A DNA stretch of 64,000 nucleotides from Microbacterium sp. cf332 (GTDB taxonomy: Bacteria > Actinomycetota > Actinomycetes > Actinomycetales > Microbacteriaceae): assembly GCF_900102175.1 (NCBI RefSeq), contig NZ_FNKN01000003.1, positions 496,414-560,413 on the forward strand, written 5' to 3'. This document shows, in pieces, positions 24,585-33,125 of the stretch. The position numbers and the translations under genes are program-made. Within the stretch, counting starts at the first letter, position 1. Every line of letters begins with the position of its first letter. The notes beneath the pieces were generated by a model. That model did no database searches, was not told the DNA's origin, and was given only the letters and a program-made list of their open reading frames with translations.

Positions 24585-26339
24585 TCAGCGGTCGTCGCGC
24601 AGGCGCGGCAGGGGCTGTGTCGCGATCCAGAGGTGCTCCGCCGCGTCGCGCCGGTCGGCGAGGGGGAAGGCGACGCGGAAGGTCGCTCCACCACCGGGCG
24701 TGCCCTGGACGTCGATCGACCCGTGCAGTGCCTCCACGATCGACGCCACGATCGACAGGCCGAGCCCCGACCCTCCGGTCTCTCGGGTGCGCGAGGTGTC
24801 GGCGCGCCAGAACCGCTGGAAGATCTTCTCGCGCAGCGGTTCGGGGATGCCCTCGCCGTGGTCGATCACCGAGATCCACCCCATGCGCGCGTGCCGGTCG
24901 AGGCCGACGGCGATCTCGATCGGCGTCCCGGCCGGGCTGTACCGGCGGGCGTTGCCGATCAAGTTGGCGACGACCTGGCGGATGCGGTTCTCGTCGCCGA
25001 GCACCACCGGCACGAGAGGCGGCTCAGCGGGCTGCAGCAACGGCGGGCCGTCGGCGGCCGCATCCGCGGGGCGCTCGTCGTCGGGGCGGGCCCCGGCGGT
25101 GGAGCGGGCGCTGCGTTCATCGCGCGGGCGACGCCGCAGGCGCGGCAGGGAGGGCCCGGTCCGGCCGCGGCCGGCGCTGCGGCGGCCGGCGGGCCCGGGC
25201 TTGTCGTCGGACGGCAGTTCGAGCGTCAGCGTCTCGTCGGTGAACTCGATGACCGACACCTCGCGCTCGGGCGCGGCCGCACGCGTGTCGAGCGCTGCGT
25301 CGCGTGCGATGGGGCGCAGATCGACGGGGGCGACGACGAGGTCGCGGCGCTCGTCGAGCCGGGCGAGGGCCAGCAGGTCCTCGACGAGACCGCTCATGCG
25401 GACGGCCTCCTTCTCGATGCGGTCCATCGACTGCGCGGTGTGCTCGGCGTCGGTGATGGCGCCCATGCGGTACAGCTCCGCGTAGCCGCGCACCGTCACG
25501 AGCGGTGTACGCAGCTCATGGCTCGCGTCGCCGATGAACCGCCGCATCTGCTGCACGGTCGCGTCGCGCTGGGCGAGCGCCGTGTCGATGCGGTCGAGCA
25601 TGGCGTTGATGGCGATCTTCAGGCGCCCCACCTCGGTGCCGGGCGAGATGTCGCCCATGCGCTGGCTGAGGTCGCCCGCCGCGATGGTCATGGCGGTGTC
25701 CTCGACCTGGCTGAGGCTGCGGAAGGTCAGGGTCACCAGCCAGCGGGTGCCGAGCGCTCCCGCGATCAGGATGAGCGCGGCGATGACGGTGTAGATGCTG
25801 ATGAAGTTCGCGACCGTCTGGGTGACGCCCGTCAGCGGTAGTGCCACCAGCTGGGTGTAGCTCTCCCGCGACCCCTCGGGCTGCAGCACGTCGGCGCTCG
25901 CGTGGAACGTGCCCGTCCCGCCTTCAGCGGCGAGCTCGAACGGCTCGGTCCCCTTCACGACGGTGCGATCGAGCGGGAAGGTCTCGGGGAGTTCGGGGCG
26001 AACGGATCCGGAGCCGCCCGCAACCGCGACCAGCTCACCCTCGAAGCTGTAGATGGCGACGACGAAGTTGGTCGGCGGAGCCGAGGCCTTCTCCTCGAAG
26101 AGTGCGATGCCGTCGACGACGGTCACGTCCATGACGGTGCTCGCCAGATCGGTGGGGGCGAGCGAGCGCAGGCTCCCGTCGAGGGCGGCGACCTGCGCAT
26201 TGCGCAGGAAGACCATGGTGCCCACGCCCGCGGCGATCAGGCCCATGGCGAGCAGGGTGACGATGACGCCCGTCACCTTCGTGCGCAGGCTGATGCCGCG
26301 CCACCAGCGGGTGACGCCGTCGTTCGCGGAATCGCTCAG
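24585..26339 (-). CDS. Sensor histidine kinase with insertion in the ATPase domain
   Basis: A membrane sensor kinase partnering the upstream OmpR-type regulator. Order: TM1 (TGVIVTLLAMGLIAAGVGTMVF), extracytoplasmic sensor region, TM2 (FISIYTVIAALILIAGALGTRWLV), HAMP, HisKA with His in GDASHELRTPL, then HATPase with N-box QVVANLIGNARRYS, G1 DHGEGIPE and G2 GGSGLGLSI. Odd: about 85 Arg/Pro/Ala-rich residues interrupt the ATPase domain between TLELPSDD and GDENRIRQ. Start uncertain: GTG at 26276 falls at the edge of TM1, while the frame upstream encodes the expected RWWRGISLRTK. The only start-like codon with a ribosome binding site (GGGAG) is CTG at 26339, used here. Confidence 0.88.
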   Translation of the reverse strand: MSDSANDGVTRWWRGISLRTKVTGVIVTLLAMGLIAAGVGTMVFLRNAQVAALDGSLRSLAPTDLASTVMDVTVVDGIALFEEKASAPPTNFVVAIYSFEGELVAVAGGSGSVRPELPETFPLDRTVVKGTEPFELAAEGGTGTFHASADVLQPEGSRESYTQLVALPLTGVTQTVANFISIYTVIAALILIAGALGTRWLVTLTFRSLSQVEDTAMTIAAGDLSQRMGDISPGTEVGRLKIAINAMLDRIDTALAQRDATVQQMRRFIGDASHELRTPLVTVRGYAELYRMGAITDAEHTAQSMDRIEKEAVRMSGLVEDLLALARLDERRDLVVAPVDLRPIARDAALDTRAAAPEREVSVIEFTDETLTLELPSDDKPGPAGRRSAGRGRTGPSLPRLRRRPRDERSARSTAGARPDDERPADAAADGPPLLQPAEPPLVPVVLGDENRIRQVVANLIGNARRYSPAGTPIEIAVGLDRHARMGWISVIDHGEGIPEPLREKIFQRFWRADTSRTRETGGSGLGLSIVASIVEALHGSIDVQGTPGGGATFRVAFPLADRRDAAEHLWIATQPLPRLRDDR

Positions 26340-26358
26340 GCGTCTGCGCTCCCGCGGG

Positions 26359-27051
26359 TCAGGCCGACTTGTCGGCCTTGAGCATGTACCCGAAGCCGCG
26401 CTTGGTCTGGATCAGCGGCTCGGAGGAGTGCGGGTCGATCTTCCGGCGGAGGTAGGAGATGTAGCTCTCGACGATCCCGGCGTCGCCGTTGAAGTCGTAC
26501 TCCCAGACGTGGTCGAGGATCTGCGCCTTGCTGAGCACCCGGTTGGGGTTGAGCATCAGGTAACGCAACAGCTTGAACTCGGTGGGCGAGAGGTCGATCG
26601 AGACGTCGCCGACCTGCACGTCGTGGGTGTCCTGGTCCATGGTGAGCTCGCCCGAGCGGATGATCGATTCCTCGTCGGCCTGCATGGTGCGGCGCAGGAT
26701 CGCCTGGATGCGGGCGACGATCTCGTCGAGGCTGAACGGCTTGGTGACGTAGTCGTCGCCGCCGGCGTTCAACCCCTCGATCTTGTCCTCGGTCTCGTCC
26801 TTCGCGGTGAGGAAGAGGATAGGAGCCGTGTAGCCGGCGCCCCGCAGCCGCTTGGTGACGCTGAAGCCGTTCATGTCGGGCAGCATGACGTCGAGCACGA
26901 TGAGATCGGGCTCCTCCTCCAGCACGGCCGAGATCGTCTGAGCGCCGTTGCCGACGGCGCGGACCTGGTAGCCGGCGAACTTCAGCCCGGTGATCAGCAG
27001 GTCACGGATGTTCGGTTCGTCGTCCACGACGAGGATGCGCGGTGCTGTCAT
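26359..27051 (-). CDS. OmpR/PhoB-family response regulator
   Basis: A 230-residue two-component regulator. Receiver domain: acidic pocket VVDDEPN, phospho-acceptor Asp54 in LIVLDVMLPDMNG, Thr in ILFLTAKDE, Lys in YVTKPFS. C-terminal winged helix: LSPTEFKLLRYLMLNPNRVLSKAQILDHVW ... YISYLRRKID ... GFGYML. ATG at 27051 gives MTAPRILVVDDE; the longer frame to 27141 is antisense to the neighbour's promoter. Its stop is 20 bases before the proposed CTG start of the kinase gene, so the pair is an operon. The stimulus is unknown; it resembles the TcrA/PrrA-like group more than a named regulator. Confidence 0.94.
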   Translation of the reverse strand: MTAPRILVVDDEPNIRDLLITGLKFAGYQVRAVGNGAQTISAVLEEEPDLIVLDVMLPDMNGFSVTKRLRGAGYTAPILFLTAKDETEDKIEGLNAGGDDYVTKPFSLDEIVARIQAILRRTMQADEESIIRSGELTMDQDTHDVQVGDVSIDLSPTEFKLLRYLMLNPNRVLSKAQILDHVWEYDFNGDAGIVESYISYLRRKIDPHSSEPLIQTKRGFGYMLKADKSA

Positions 27052-27139
27052 ACGGCCATACTGGCACCGGAATCCATCGGTTTGCTGGATATCGCGCCGT
27101 CGGTCGTCGACCTGGTAGGGGCCGCGAGAGGATGGAGGC

Positions 27140-28144
27140 ATGCCGCGTCCGATCGATTCCGACCGTCTCGCATTCCATCGGCTCGTGTTCGCGCGCCGCC
27201 GTTCGGGATGGTGGACGCCGCTCGCGGTGGGCGCGCTCGGGGTCGCGTTCTACGTCGTCATGGTGCTGGCGGTCTCGCTCGTCGCGGTCCTCGTCTCTCT
27301 TACGAGCGATGACGTCGCACGGGCCCTCGACGGCGTGCTGCAGGATGCCGGGGCGCTCGACGTGGCGAGCCCGCTGTCGCTGCTGATCGGTCTCGGCTCG
27401 ATCGCGCTCATGCTGCCTGCGTACCTACTCGCTTCGCTCATCGTCAACGGCCGCCGCGTCGGCTTCGCCTCGGCGGTCTACGGGCGTCTGCGGTGGCGCT
27501 GGCTGTTCGTCTGTTCCGGTCTCGCCGTGGCGATGGCGGTGATCGTGACGCTCGCGACCGCGTTCCTCCCCGCCGACGACAGTGCGGCCACGATCACGCC
27601 GGCCGCCGGGGCGACGGTATGGCTGAGCCTGCTGGTGGTGCTGCTGCTCGTACCGGTGCAGGCGACGGCCGAGGAGTACGTCTTCCGCGGTTACCTCATG
27701 CAGTCCATCGGCCGGTGGCTGCGGCATCCGCTCTTCGCGATCCTGCTGCCGGTGCCGCTCTTCGTGATCGGGCACCTCTACGACCCGGTGGGTCAGGCCG
27801 CCGTCGGACTCTTCGCCGTCGCCGCGGGGTGGCTCACATGGCGCACGGGGGGCCTGGAGGCTGCGATCGCGGTGCACATCGTGAACAACCTGCTCGCATT
27901 CCTGCTGGGTCTCGCGGGGCTCTCCGACCCGTCGGCGACGGATGTCGGCTGGGTCAGCTTCGCGAGCTCGGTGCTGCTGCTGGGCGGCTATTGCGCAGCC
28001 GTCGAGTACGTGCTGCGGCGGCGCCCGATCGTGCGCACCTACGCGCTGCCGCGGGCACCGCTGCCCGCACCGGTGCCCATGCCCACGCCGACCGCCACCG
28101 TGCCGCTTCCGGGCGAGCCGACGCCCGACCTCACCAAGCCCTGA
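27140..28144 (+). CDS. CPBP-family intramembrane metalloprotease
   Basis: A 334-residue multi-pass protein of the CAAX-protease/bacteriocin-processing (Abi) family. Seen: motif 1 ATAEEYVFRGYLMQ, motif 2 VIGHLYDP with the conserved His, motif 3 AIAVHIVNNLLAF. About eight membrane helices and a Pro-rich cytosolic C-terminal tail (PLPAPVPMPTPTATVP). Active-site Glu-Glu, His and His/Asn residues are present, so it is probably catalytic; natural substrates are unknown. Divergent from the two-component operon with an 88-base shared promoter region. Converges with the XPB gene, with only 15 bases between. Confidence 0.9.
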   Translation: MPRPIDSDRLAFHRLVFARRRSGWWTPLAVGALGVAFYVVMVLAVSLVAVLVSLTSDDVARALDGVLQDAGALDVASPLSLLIGLGSIALMLPAYLLASLIVNGRRVGFASAVYGRLRWRWLFVCSGLAVAMAVIVTLATAFLPADDSAATITPAAGATVWLSLLVVLLLVPVQATAEEYVFRGYLMQSIGRWLRHPLFAILLPVPLFVIGHLYDPVGQAAVGLFAVAAGWLTWRTGGLEAAIAVHIVNNLLAFLLGLAGLSDPSATDVGWVSFASSVLLLGGYCAAVEYVLRRRPIVRTYALPRAPLPAPVPMPTPTATVPLPGEPTPDLTKP

Positions 28145-28159
28145 CGGCGCTCCGGTCGG

Positions 28160-29803
28160 TCAGGCCGCCTCGAGGGTCTCGGCGTCGAGGATCGTGTAGC
28201 TGTATCCCTGCTCGGCGAGGAAGCGCTGCCGGTTCTGCGCGAAGTCCTGATCGACGGTGTCGCGCGCGATGAGGGTGTAGAAGCTCGCCGTGTGGCCGTT
28301 CGACTTCGGCCGCAGCAGACGCCCGAGACGCTGGGCCTCCTCCTGTCGCGAGCCGAACGAGCCGGACACCTGGATCGCGACCGACGCGTCGGGGAGGTCG
28401 ATCGAGAAGTTCGCGACCTTCGAGACGATCAGCACCGGGATCTCGCCGGTGCGGAACGCGTCGTACAGCTCCTCGCGCTCGTCGACCGGCGTCGATCCGG
28501 TGATCTTCGGTGCCCCCAGTGCGTCGGCGAGCACGTCGATCTGGTCGAGGTACTGCCCGATCACGAGGATCTGCTCGCCGGGGTGCTTCGCCACGAGGTC
28601 GCGGACGACCCCGATCTTGGCGTGCGCGGTCGCTGCGAGGCGGTAGCGCTCGTCGTCGGCGGACGCCGCGTACTCGAGCCGGTCGGATGCCGGCAGGTCG
28701 ACGCGCACCTCGTAGCAGACGGCGGGGGAGATGAAGCCCTGGGCCTCGATCTCCTTCCATGGCGCGTCGAACCGCTTCGGGCCGATGAGGCTGAACACGT
28801 CGCCCTCGCGCCCGTCTTCGCGCACGAGCGTCGCGGTGAGGCCGAGGCGCCGCCGCGCCTGCAGATCGGCGGTGAGCTTGAAGACCGGGGCGGGGAGCAG
28901 GTGCACCTCGTCGTAGACCACGAGTCCCCAGTCGAGGGCATCGAGCAGCGCGAGGTGGGCGTACTCGCCCTTACGCTTCGCCGTGAGGATCTGGTAGGTC
29001 GCGATCGTGACCGGCTTGACCTCCTTCGACTGGCCGGAGTACTCGCCGATCTCCTCGGGCGTCAGACTCGTGCGCTTGAGCAGCTCGTTGCGCCACTGGC
29101 GGGCGCTGACGGTGTTGGTGACCAGGATGAGGGTCGTCGTCTTGGTGTCGGCCATCGCCGCGGCCCCGACGAGGGTCTTGCCCGCGCCGCAGGGGAGCAC
29201 GACGACGCCCGATCCGCCCTCGGTGAAGATGTCGACGGCCTTGCGCTGGTAGGGGCGCAGCGTCCAGCCGTCCTCGTCCAGCTCGATCTCGTGGGGCGTG
29301 CCCGGGGTGAAGCCGGCGAGGTCTTCGGCGGGCCAGCCGATCTTCAGCAGCTCCTGCTTGATCTGACCGCGCGCCCAGGCGTCGACGACGAAGGTGTCGG
29401 GCGTGGGGTGGCCGAGGAGCAGCGGCTGGATGCGCTTGTTCTTCGTGACCTCGGCCAGCACCGCGGCGTCCGTCGAGCGGAGGATCAGCGTGCCCTCGTC
29501 GTCGCGCTCGATCACCAGACGTCCGTAGCGTGTGACGGTCTCGCGGATGTCGGTCGACACCGACGGGGGCACGGGGAACCGCGACCACCGGTCGAGCGTC
29601 GAGAGCATGTCGTCGGCGGTGTGCCCGGCCGCGCGCGCATTCCACAGCCCCAGCCGGGTGATGCGGTAGGTGTGGATGTGCTCGGGGGCGCGCTCCAGCT
29701 CGGCGAAGATCGCCAGCTCGTGGCGCGCGTCCTCGGCGCTCGGGTGGGCGACTTCCAGCAGCACGGTGCGGTCGCTCTGGACGATCAGGGGGCCATCAGC
29801 CAT
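28160..29803 (-). CDS. XPB-type DNA repair helicase (superfamily 2)
   Basis: A 547-residue helicase of the XPB/Ssl2 family, known in mycobacteria as a 3'-5' DNA helicase. Seen: N-terminal damage-recognition-like region, then Walker A LPCGAGKT (204-210), VTNTVSARQW, DEVH box (298-301), motif III GLTATLVRED carrying the RED element (328-330), and C-terminal motifs VIGQYLDQ, SKVANFSIDLPDA and QRLGRLLRPK. ATG at 29803 begins MADGPLIVQ; a TTG at 29812 is also possible. The only upstream sequence is a short gap after the helicase-associated gene, so the two may be co-transcribed. Role in nucleotide excision or transcription-linked repair is inferred from family. Confidence 0.93.
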   Translation of the reverse strand: MADGPLIVQSDRTVLLEVAHPSAEDARHELAIFAELERAPEHIHTYRITRLGLWNARAAGHTADDMLSTLDRWSRFPVPPSVSTDIRETVTRYGRLVIERDDEGTLILRSTDAAVLAEVTKNKRIQPLLLGHPTPDTFVVDAWARGQIKQELLKIGWPAEDLAGFTPGTPHEIELDEDGWTLRPYQRKAVDIFTEGGSGVVVLPCGAGKTLVGAAAMADTKTTTLILVTNTVSARQWRNELLKRTSLTPEEIGEYSGQSKEVKPVTIATYQILTAKRKGEYAHLALLDALDWGLVVYDEVHLLPAPVFKLTADLQARRRLGLTATLVREDGREGDVFSLIGPKRFDAPWKEIEAQGFISPAVCYEVRVDLPASDRLEYAASADDERYRLAATAHAKIGVVRDLVAKHPGEQILVIGQYLDQIDVLADALGAPKITGSTPVDEREELYDAFRTGEIPVLIVSKVANFSIDLPDASVAIQVSGSFGSRQEEAQRLGRLLRPKSNGHTASFYTLIARDTVDQDFAQNRQRFLAEQGYSYTILDAETLEAA

Positions 29804-29860
29804 AACGAGCAATCGTACCGGTGCTCGATGGGCGTCGGCCTGCGCAGCCCCCCCGAGCTT

Positions 29861-31588
29861 TCAGGACAGGCGTGCCGAGACGATGCTCGAGACCGGGAGG
29901 GTGCGCTCCACGTCCGAGGCGCGGTCGCGGCCGCGCAGGCGCCCGCCGCCCAGACCGGTCGCCTCGAGCACGAAGTCGCGGGTCGTTCCGTCGGGGAGTC
30001 GCACGGTGACCGTCACGACGGAGCGGGCCTTCACGGCCTGCTCGAGCTCGCGCCCGAGCCAGGCCGCATCCGCGTCGTCGGACGAGTGGGCTGCGCGCAT
30101 GCGGTTCACCAGCGCCCGGTATACGTCATCACCCTCCTCGGCCGCAGACTGCTGCTCGGGGTCGACGAGGCGCGCGCGATCGAGCACCTGAACGTCGCCC
30201 GCCTCGTCGACAGCGGCGACGGGGTATCGCGCATCGCTCAGCATCCAGAACACCGCGTCGACGGAGCTGCGGCTGACGAGGCGATCGCCGTCGGGCACGA
30301 GCCCGATCGGGCGCAGCGCCTGATCGACGGCGAGGGTGTCGAGGATGCCGGGCTCGGATGCCGTGACCTGGGTGCGCCCCTGCGCGTCGATACCCACGCG
30401 GAGCCGGCCCTGGCGGCGTGCCGCCCGTTCGAGCTCGTAGGCCAGCGGCTGCGGCATCCCCGTCAGCGAGATGCTCGTGAGGAACTCGGCCAGGGCGGTG
30501 GCGTCCTCGCCGGCGGCGAGGGCCGCACCGATCGACTCGGCCGAGAAGCGGTAGGTCGAGGCCTGCGCCCGCGACTCTCGTCGTGCGGCCCGGCGCAGGC
30601 GCGCATCGATCGCGGGCTCGAGAGGGCCGGGGGCGATGGCGGTCAGGTCGTTCTGCAGGAAGATGCGGTCGACCTCGCCCGGCAGGCGCTCCTGCAGGGC
30701 GGCGAGATCGATGTCGCGCCCGGTCGCGAACCCCTCGGCCCAGCCGGCGGGTCGCCCCGATCCGTCGACGATCGCCCAGAACCGCCACTGGGCCAGCAGC
30801 CGGTCCGCGCGAGCGGACCACTGCGGGTCGAGCGGGTACGCCCCGTGCCAGTGCGTCAGCGGCAGCCATCCGCCGGATGAGGTGCGCAGCGCGGCGGGCA
30901 GCGCGTCACGCAGCCGCCGCGCGGCCGTGGCCCACCGGTCGACCGACCCGCGCAGCAGCCAGGCGCCGCCTTCCGGAGTCACCCGCCACTCGCGGTCGAT
31001 CGGACCGAGCAACCCGGCGTCGAGTCCGATGGCGATGACGAGGTCGGCGGCATCGGGGTCGGCGACCGCGCCCGCATCGATGAGCCGGCGGCGGTCGCCC
31101 GCCCCGAGCGTGCCCGCCCCGGTGCGTCCGAGCGGCGCCGGGCCGGCGAGCGAGAGGACGTCGGCGAGCGACGAGAGCGCGGTGAAGGCCTGCTCGGCGA
31201 GCTGCGCGTCGTCTTCGGGCTCCGCGTGCCGCGAACCGGTGGAGGACGCGGCGGGGCGGGGAAGGTCGCCCCAGACGGCCGTCACACCTGCGTACGGCAC
31301 GCCGTCGGGTGAGACGAGACCGAGGCGGGTCAGCTGCGCGCGCTCGTCGCCGGGAGGCACGGGGGCATCCGCCTCGACGGCGAGGTCGATCGCCTCGACG
31401 AGCGGCCGCGAGAGCAACGGTGCGGCCTTGGCCACCGCGGCGGGGTCGAGCAGGGCCTCCGCGGCATCGAAGAAGTCGGACCAGGCGGCCTCGGGCGGGA
31501 TGCGGCGTCGGCGCAGGAGGTCGATGAGGGCGTCGTCGTCCGACGCGGCGAGCCAGGTCGCGAGAGCGCGTGCGTCGACGGGGGTCAC
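29861..31588 (-). CDS. Helicase-associated domain protein with WYL-like C-terminus
   Basis: A 575-residue protein of the 'helicase-associated / XPB-Ssl2-like' family found next to actinobacterial xpb. Seen: an N-terminal helical region (LATWLAASDDDALIDLLRRRRI), central FLQNDLTAIAPGPLEPAIDARLRRAARRES (a Helicase_C_3-like conserved block), and a C-terminal small beta-rich domain (VVTVTVRLPDGTTRDFVLEATGLGGGRLRGRDRASDVERTLPVSSIVSARL) resembling WYL domains. No Walker motifs, so it is not an ATPase itself. GTG at 31588 lies one base after the stop of the small membrane gene, so coupling is likely. Probably a partner of the XPB helicase. Confidence 0.85.
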   Translation of the reverse strand: MTPVDARALATWLAASDDDALIDLLRRRRIPPEAAWSDFFDAAEALLDPAAVAKAAPLLSRPLVEAIDLAVEADAPVPPGDERAQLTRLGLVSPDGVPYAGVTAVWGDLPRPAASSTGSRHAEPEDDAQLAEQAFTALSSLADVLSLAGPAPLGRTGAGTLGAGDRRRLIDAGAVADPDAADLVIAIGLDAGLLGPIDREWRVTPEGGAWLLRGSVDRWATAARRLRDALPAALRTSSGGWLPLTHWHGAYPLDPQWSARADRLLAQWRFWAIVDGSGRPAGWAEGFATGRDIDLAALQERLPGEVDRIFLQNDLTAIAPGPLEPAIDARLRRAARRESRAQASTYRFSAESIGAALAAGEDATALAEFLTSISLTGMPQPLAYELERAARRQGRLRVGIDAQGRTQVTASEPGILDTLAVDQALRPIGLVPDGDRLVSRSSVDAVFWMLSDARYPVAAVDEAGDVQVLDRARLVDPEQQSAAEEGDDVYRALVNRMRAAHSSDDADAAWLGRELEQAVKARSVVTVTVRLPDGTTRDFVLEATGLGGGRLRGRDRASDVERTLPVSSIVSARLS

Positions 31589-31589
31589 G

Positions 31590-31865
31590 TCACCGGCCCT
31601 TGTTGGCCCGGCCCCGTCGGATGAAGGTCATGATGAGCACCGTCAGCAGCAGGGCGAAGGCGATGGGCGGGGCGATCCAGACGATCGCACTGACGGTCGG
31701 CCACGCGCCGGCACCGAAGTCGGCCTGTTCCATGCCCGTCGCCGTGCCGATGATGATGGCGAAGAAGCAGACGATCGCGAGGATCAGCAGCCCCAGCGAC
31801 ATGAACGCGAGAATGCGGTCTATGCGGCGGACCGGAAGGTCATCACCCGTGCTGCGCGTGCTCAT
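31590..31865 (-). CDS. Small two-helix membrane protein, hypothetical
   Basis: A 91-residue protein with a polar start (MSTRSTGDDLPVRRID), helix 1 (ILAFMSLGLLILAIVCFFAIIIGTA), a short outer loop (GMEQADFGAGAWP), helix 2 (TVSAIVWIAPPIAFALLLTVLIMTFI) and a basic tail (RRGRANKGR). ATG at 31865 is preferred; an ATG at 31871 would add MR. Similar two-helix proteins precede the helicase-associated gene in related genomes as I recall. Function unknown. Confidence 0.75.
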   Translation of the reverse strand: MSTRSTGDDLPVRRIDRILAFMSLGLLILAIVCFFAIIIGTATGMEQADFGAGAWPTVSAIVWIAPPIAFALLLTVLIMTFIRRGRANKGR

Positions 31866-31978
31866 CCGCATCAGCGTAGCGCTTCACGGCGGTGACGTAG
31901 GCTGGATGCCGGGGAGCAGGACGTCCCCGGGATTCCGTTCTGCCCGCGAGACGCGGGCCGTGACAGCGAGGTACGCAC

Positions 31979-32362
31979 ATGCCCACCGGCAAGGTCAGGT
32001 TCTACGACGACGAGAAGGGGTTCGGCTTCATCTCCTCCGATGACGGCCAGGACGTCTTCCTGCACGCCACGGCTCTTCCGGCGGGCACCGAGTCGCTCAA
32101 GCCCGGCACGCGCCTGGAGTTCGGGGTCGCCGACGGCAAGCGCGGGCTGCAGGCCCTCGCCGTCCGCGTCCTCGAGGCTCCCGTGAGCCTGAGCAAGCGC
32201 AACCGCAAGCCCGCGGACGACATGGCGATCATCGTCGAGGACCTCGTCAAGCTCCTCGACGGCATCGGCGCCGACCTCCGTCGCGGCCGGTACCCCAGCG
32301 CGGGTCACGGCAAGAAGATCGCCGCGGTGCTGCGCAAGGTCGCCGATGACCTCGACGCCTGA
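31979..32362 (+). CDS. Two-part cold-shock-domain protein
   Basis: A 127-residue protein: an N-terminal cold-shock domain (MPTGKVRFYDDEKGFGFISSDDGQDVFLHATAL, with RNP1 and RNP2) and a C-terminal helical extension (ADDMAIIVEDLVKLLDGIGADLRRGRYPSAGHGKKIAAVLRKVADDLDA) absent from minimal Csp proteins. The extension is a known actinobacterial variant; its role is unclear. Its 3' end overlaps the start of the DUF3027 gene by 17 bases, indicating coupled expression. Divergent from the XPB gene group. Confidence 0.93.
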   Translation: MPTGKVRFYDDEKGFGFISSDDGQDVFLHATALPAGTESLKPGTRLEFGVADGKRGLQALAVRVLEAPVSLSKRNRKPADDMAIIVEDLVKLLDGIGADLRRGRYPSAGHGKKIAAVLRKVADDLDA

Positions 32363-33050
32363 GCCCGCCGACGCTGCGACGTCGGACGAGACCGCTGCCG
32401 TGGACGCGCCGGAGGCTGCGGCGCGCGAGACAGGAGCGCCCGAGACGGTCGCTCCCATGGCCGCCGACGAACGGCTGATCGCCGCGCACGACCTGGCTCT
32501 CGCCGCACTCGGTGAGATCACGCCGCTCGCGACCGTCGGCGACCCCGTCGACTACGTCGTCGAGCCCGACGGCGTCGTCTCGCTGCGCTTCGCCAACCGT
32601 CTCGCCGGCTACCCGGGATGGCTCTGGACCGTCAGCGTCGCCGTCGTCCCCGACGCCGAGCCGACCGTGCTCGAGGTCGAGCTGCTTCCCGCGGCCGGCG
32701 CCCTGCTCGCTCCCGATTGGGTGCCCTGGGCGGTGCGTCTCGCCGAGTATCAGGCGGCGCAGGCCGCGGCGCAGGACGACGCCGACGACGAGGATGACGA
32801 GGCCGACGCCGACCTCGATGACGACGCCGACCTCGATGAGGACGACGACGTCGATGAGGACGACGACGTCGACGACGAGTCCTTCGCCGACGGCAGCACC
32901 GCGGTGACGCACGCGGGAGACGTCGACGGGGTCGACATCGACGCTCTCGACGCCGGTGCTTCCGATGGCACCGAGGACGACGAGGACGACGACGAGTCCG
33001 ACGAGGACGACGACGAGTCCGACCACGACGAATCGCTCTGGGAGCGCTGA
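32346..33050 (+). CDS. DUF3027 protein with long acidic tail
   Basis: A 234-residue protein. Residues about 36-140 match DUF3027: ERLIAAHDLALAALGEITPLATVGD, VSLRFANRLAGYPGWLWTVSVA, and LLPAAGALLAPDWVPWAVRLAEYQ. From residue 140 on it is almost pure Asp/Glu with scattered Ser (e.g. DDDADLDEDDDVDEDDDVDD), a highly charged disordered tail. The ATG at 32346 lies inside the end of the cold-shock gene. DUF3027 is actinobacterial with unknown function; the coupling to an RNA-binding cold-shock protein suggests a nucleic-acid-related role, an inference. Confidence 0.88.
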   Translation: MTSTPEPADAATSDETAAVDAPEAAARETGAPETVAPMAADERLIAAHDLALAALGEITPLATVGDPVDYVVEPDGVVSLRFANRLAGYPGWLWTVSVAVVPDAEPTVLEVELLPAAGALLAPDWVPWAVRLAEYQAAQAAAQDDADDEDDEADADLDDDADLDEDDDVDEDDDVDDESFADGSTAVTHAGDVDGVDIDALDAGASDGTEDDEDDDESDEDDDESDHDESLWER

Positions 33051-33070
33051 GCGAACTCAGCCCGGACGAC

Positions 33071-33106
33071 AGAACGGATGCCGCGCGATGCGGCATCCGT
33101 TCTTCG
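33071..33106. terminator. Bidirectional terminator between DUF3027 and serC
   Basis: A 14-bp perfect stem AGAACGGATGCCGC / GCGGCATCCGTTCT (33071-33084, 33090-33103), 5-base loop, with T-rich ends. It serves two converging genes. Confidence 0.88.
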
Positions 33107-33125
33107 TCTCACGGGCGGAACCCGT

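Noticed and set aside
28292..30880. An 862-codon plus-strand open frame opposite the XPB and helicase-associated genes
   Set aside because: No motifs, and both minus-strand genes beneath it carry full conserved blocks.
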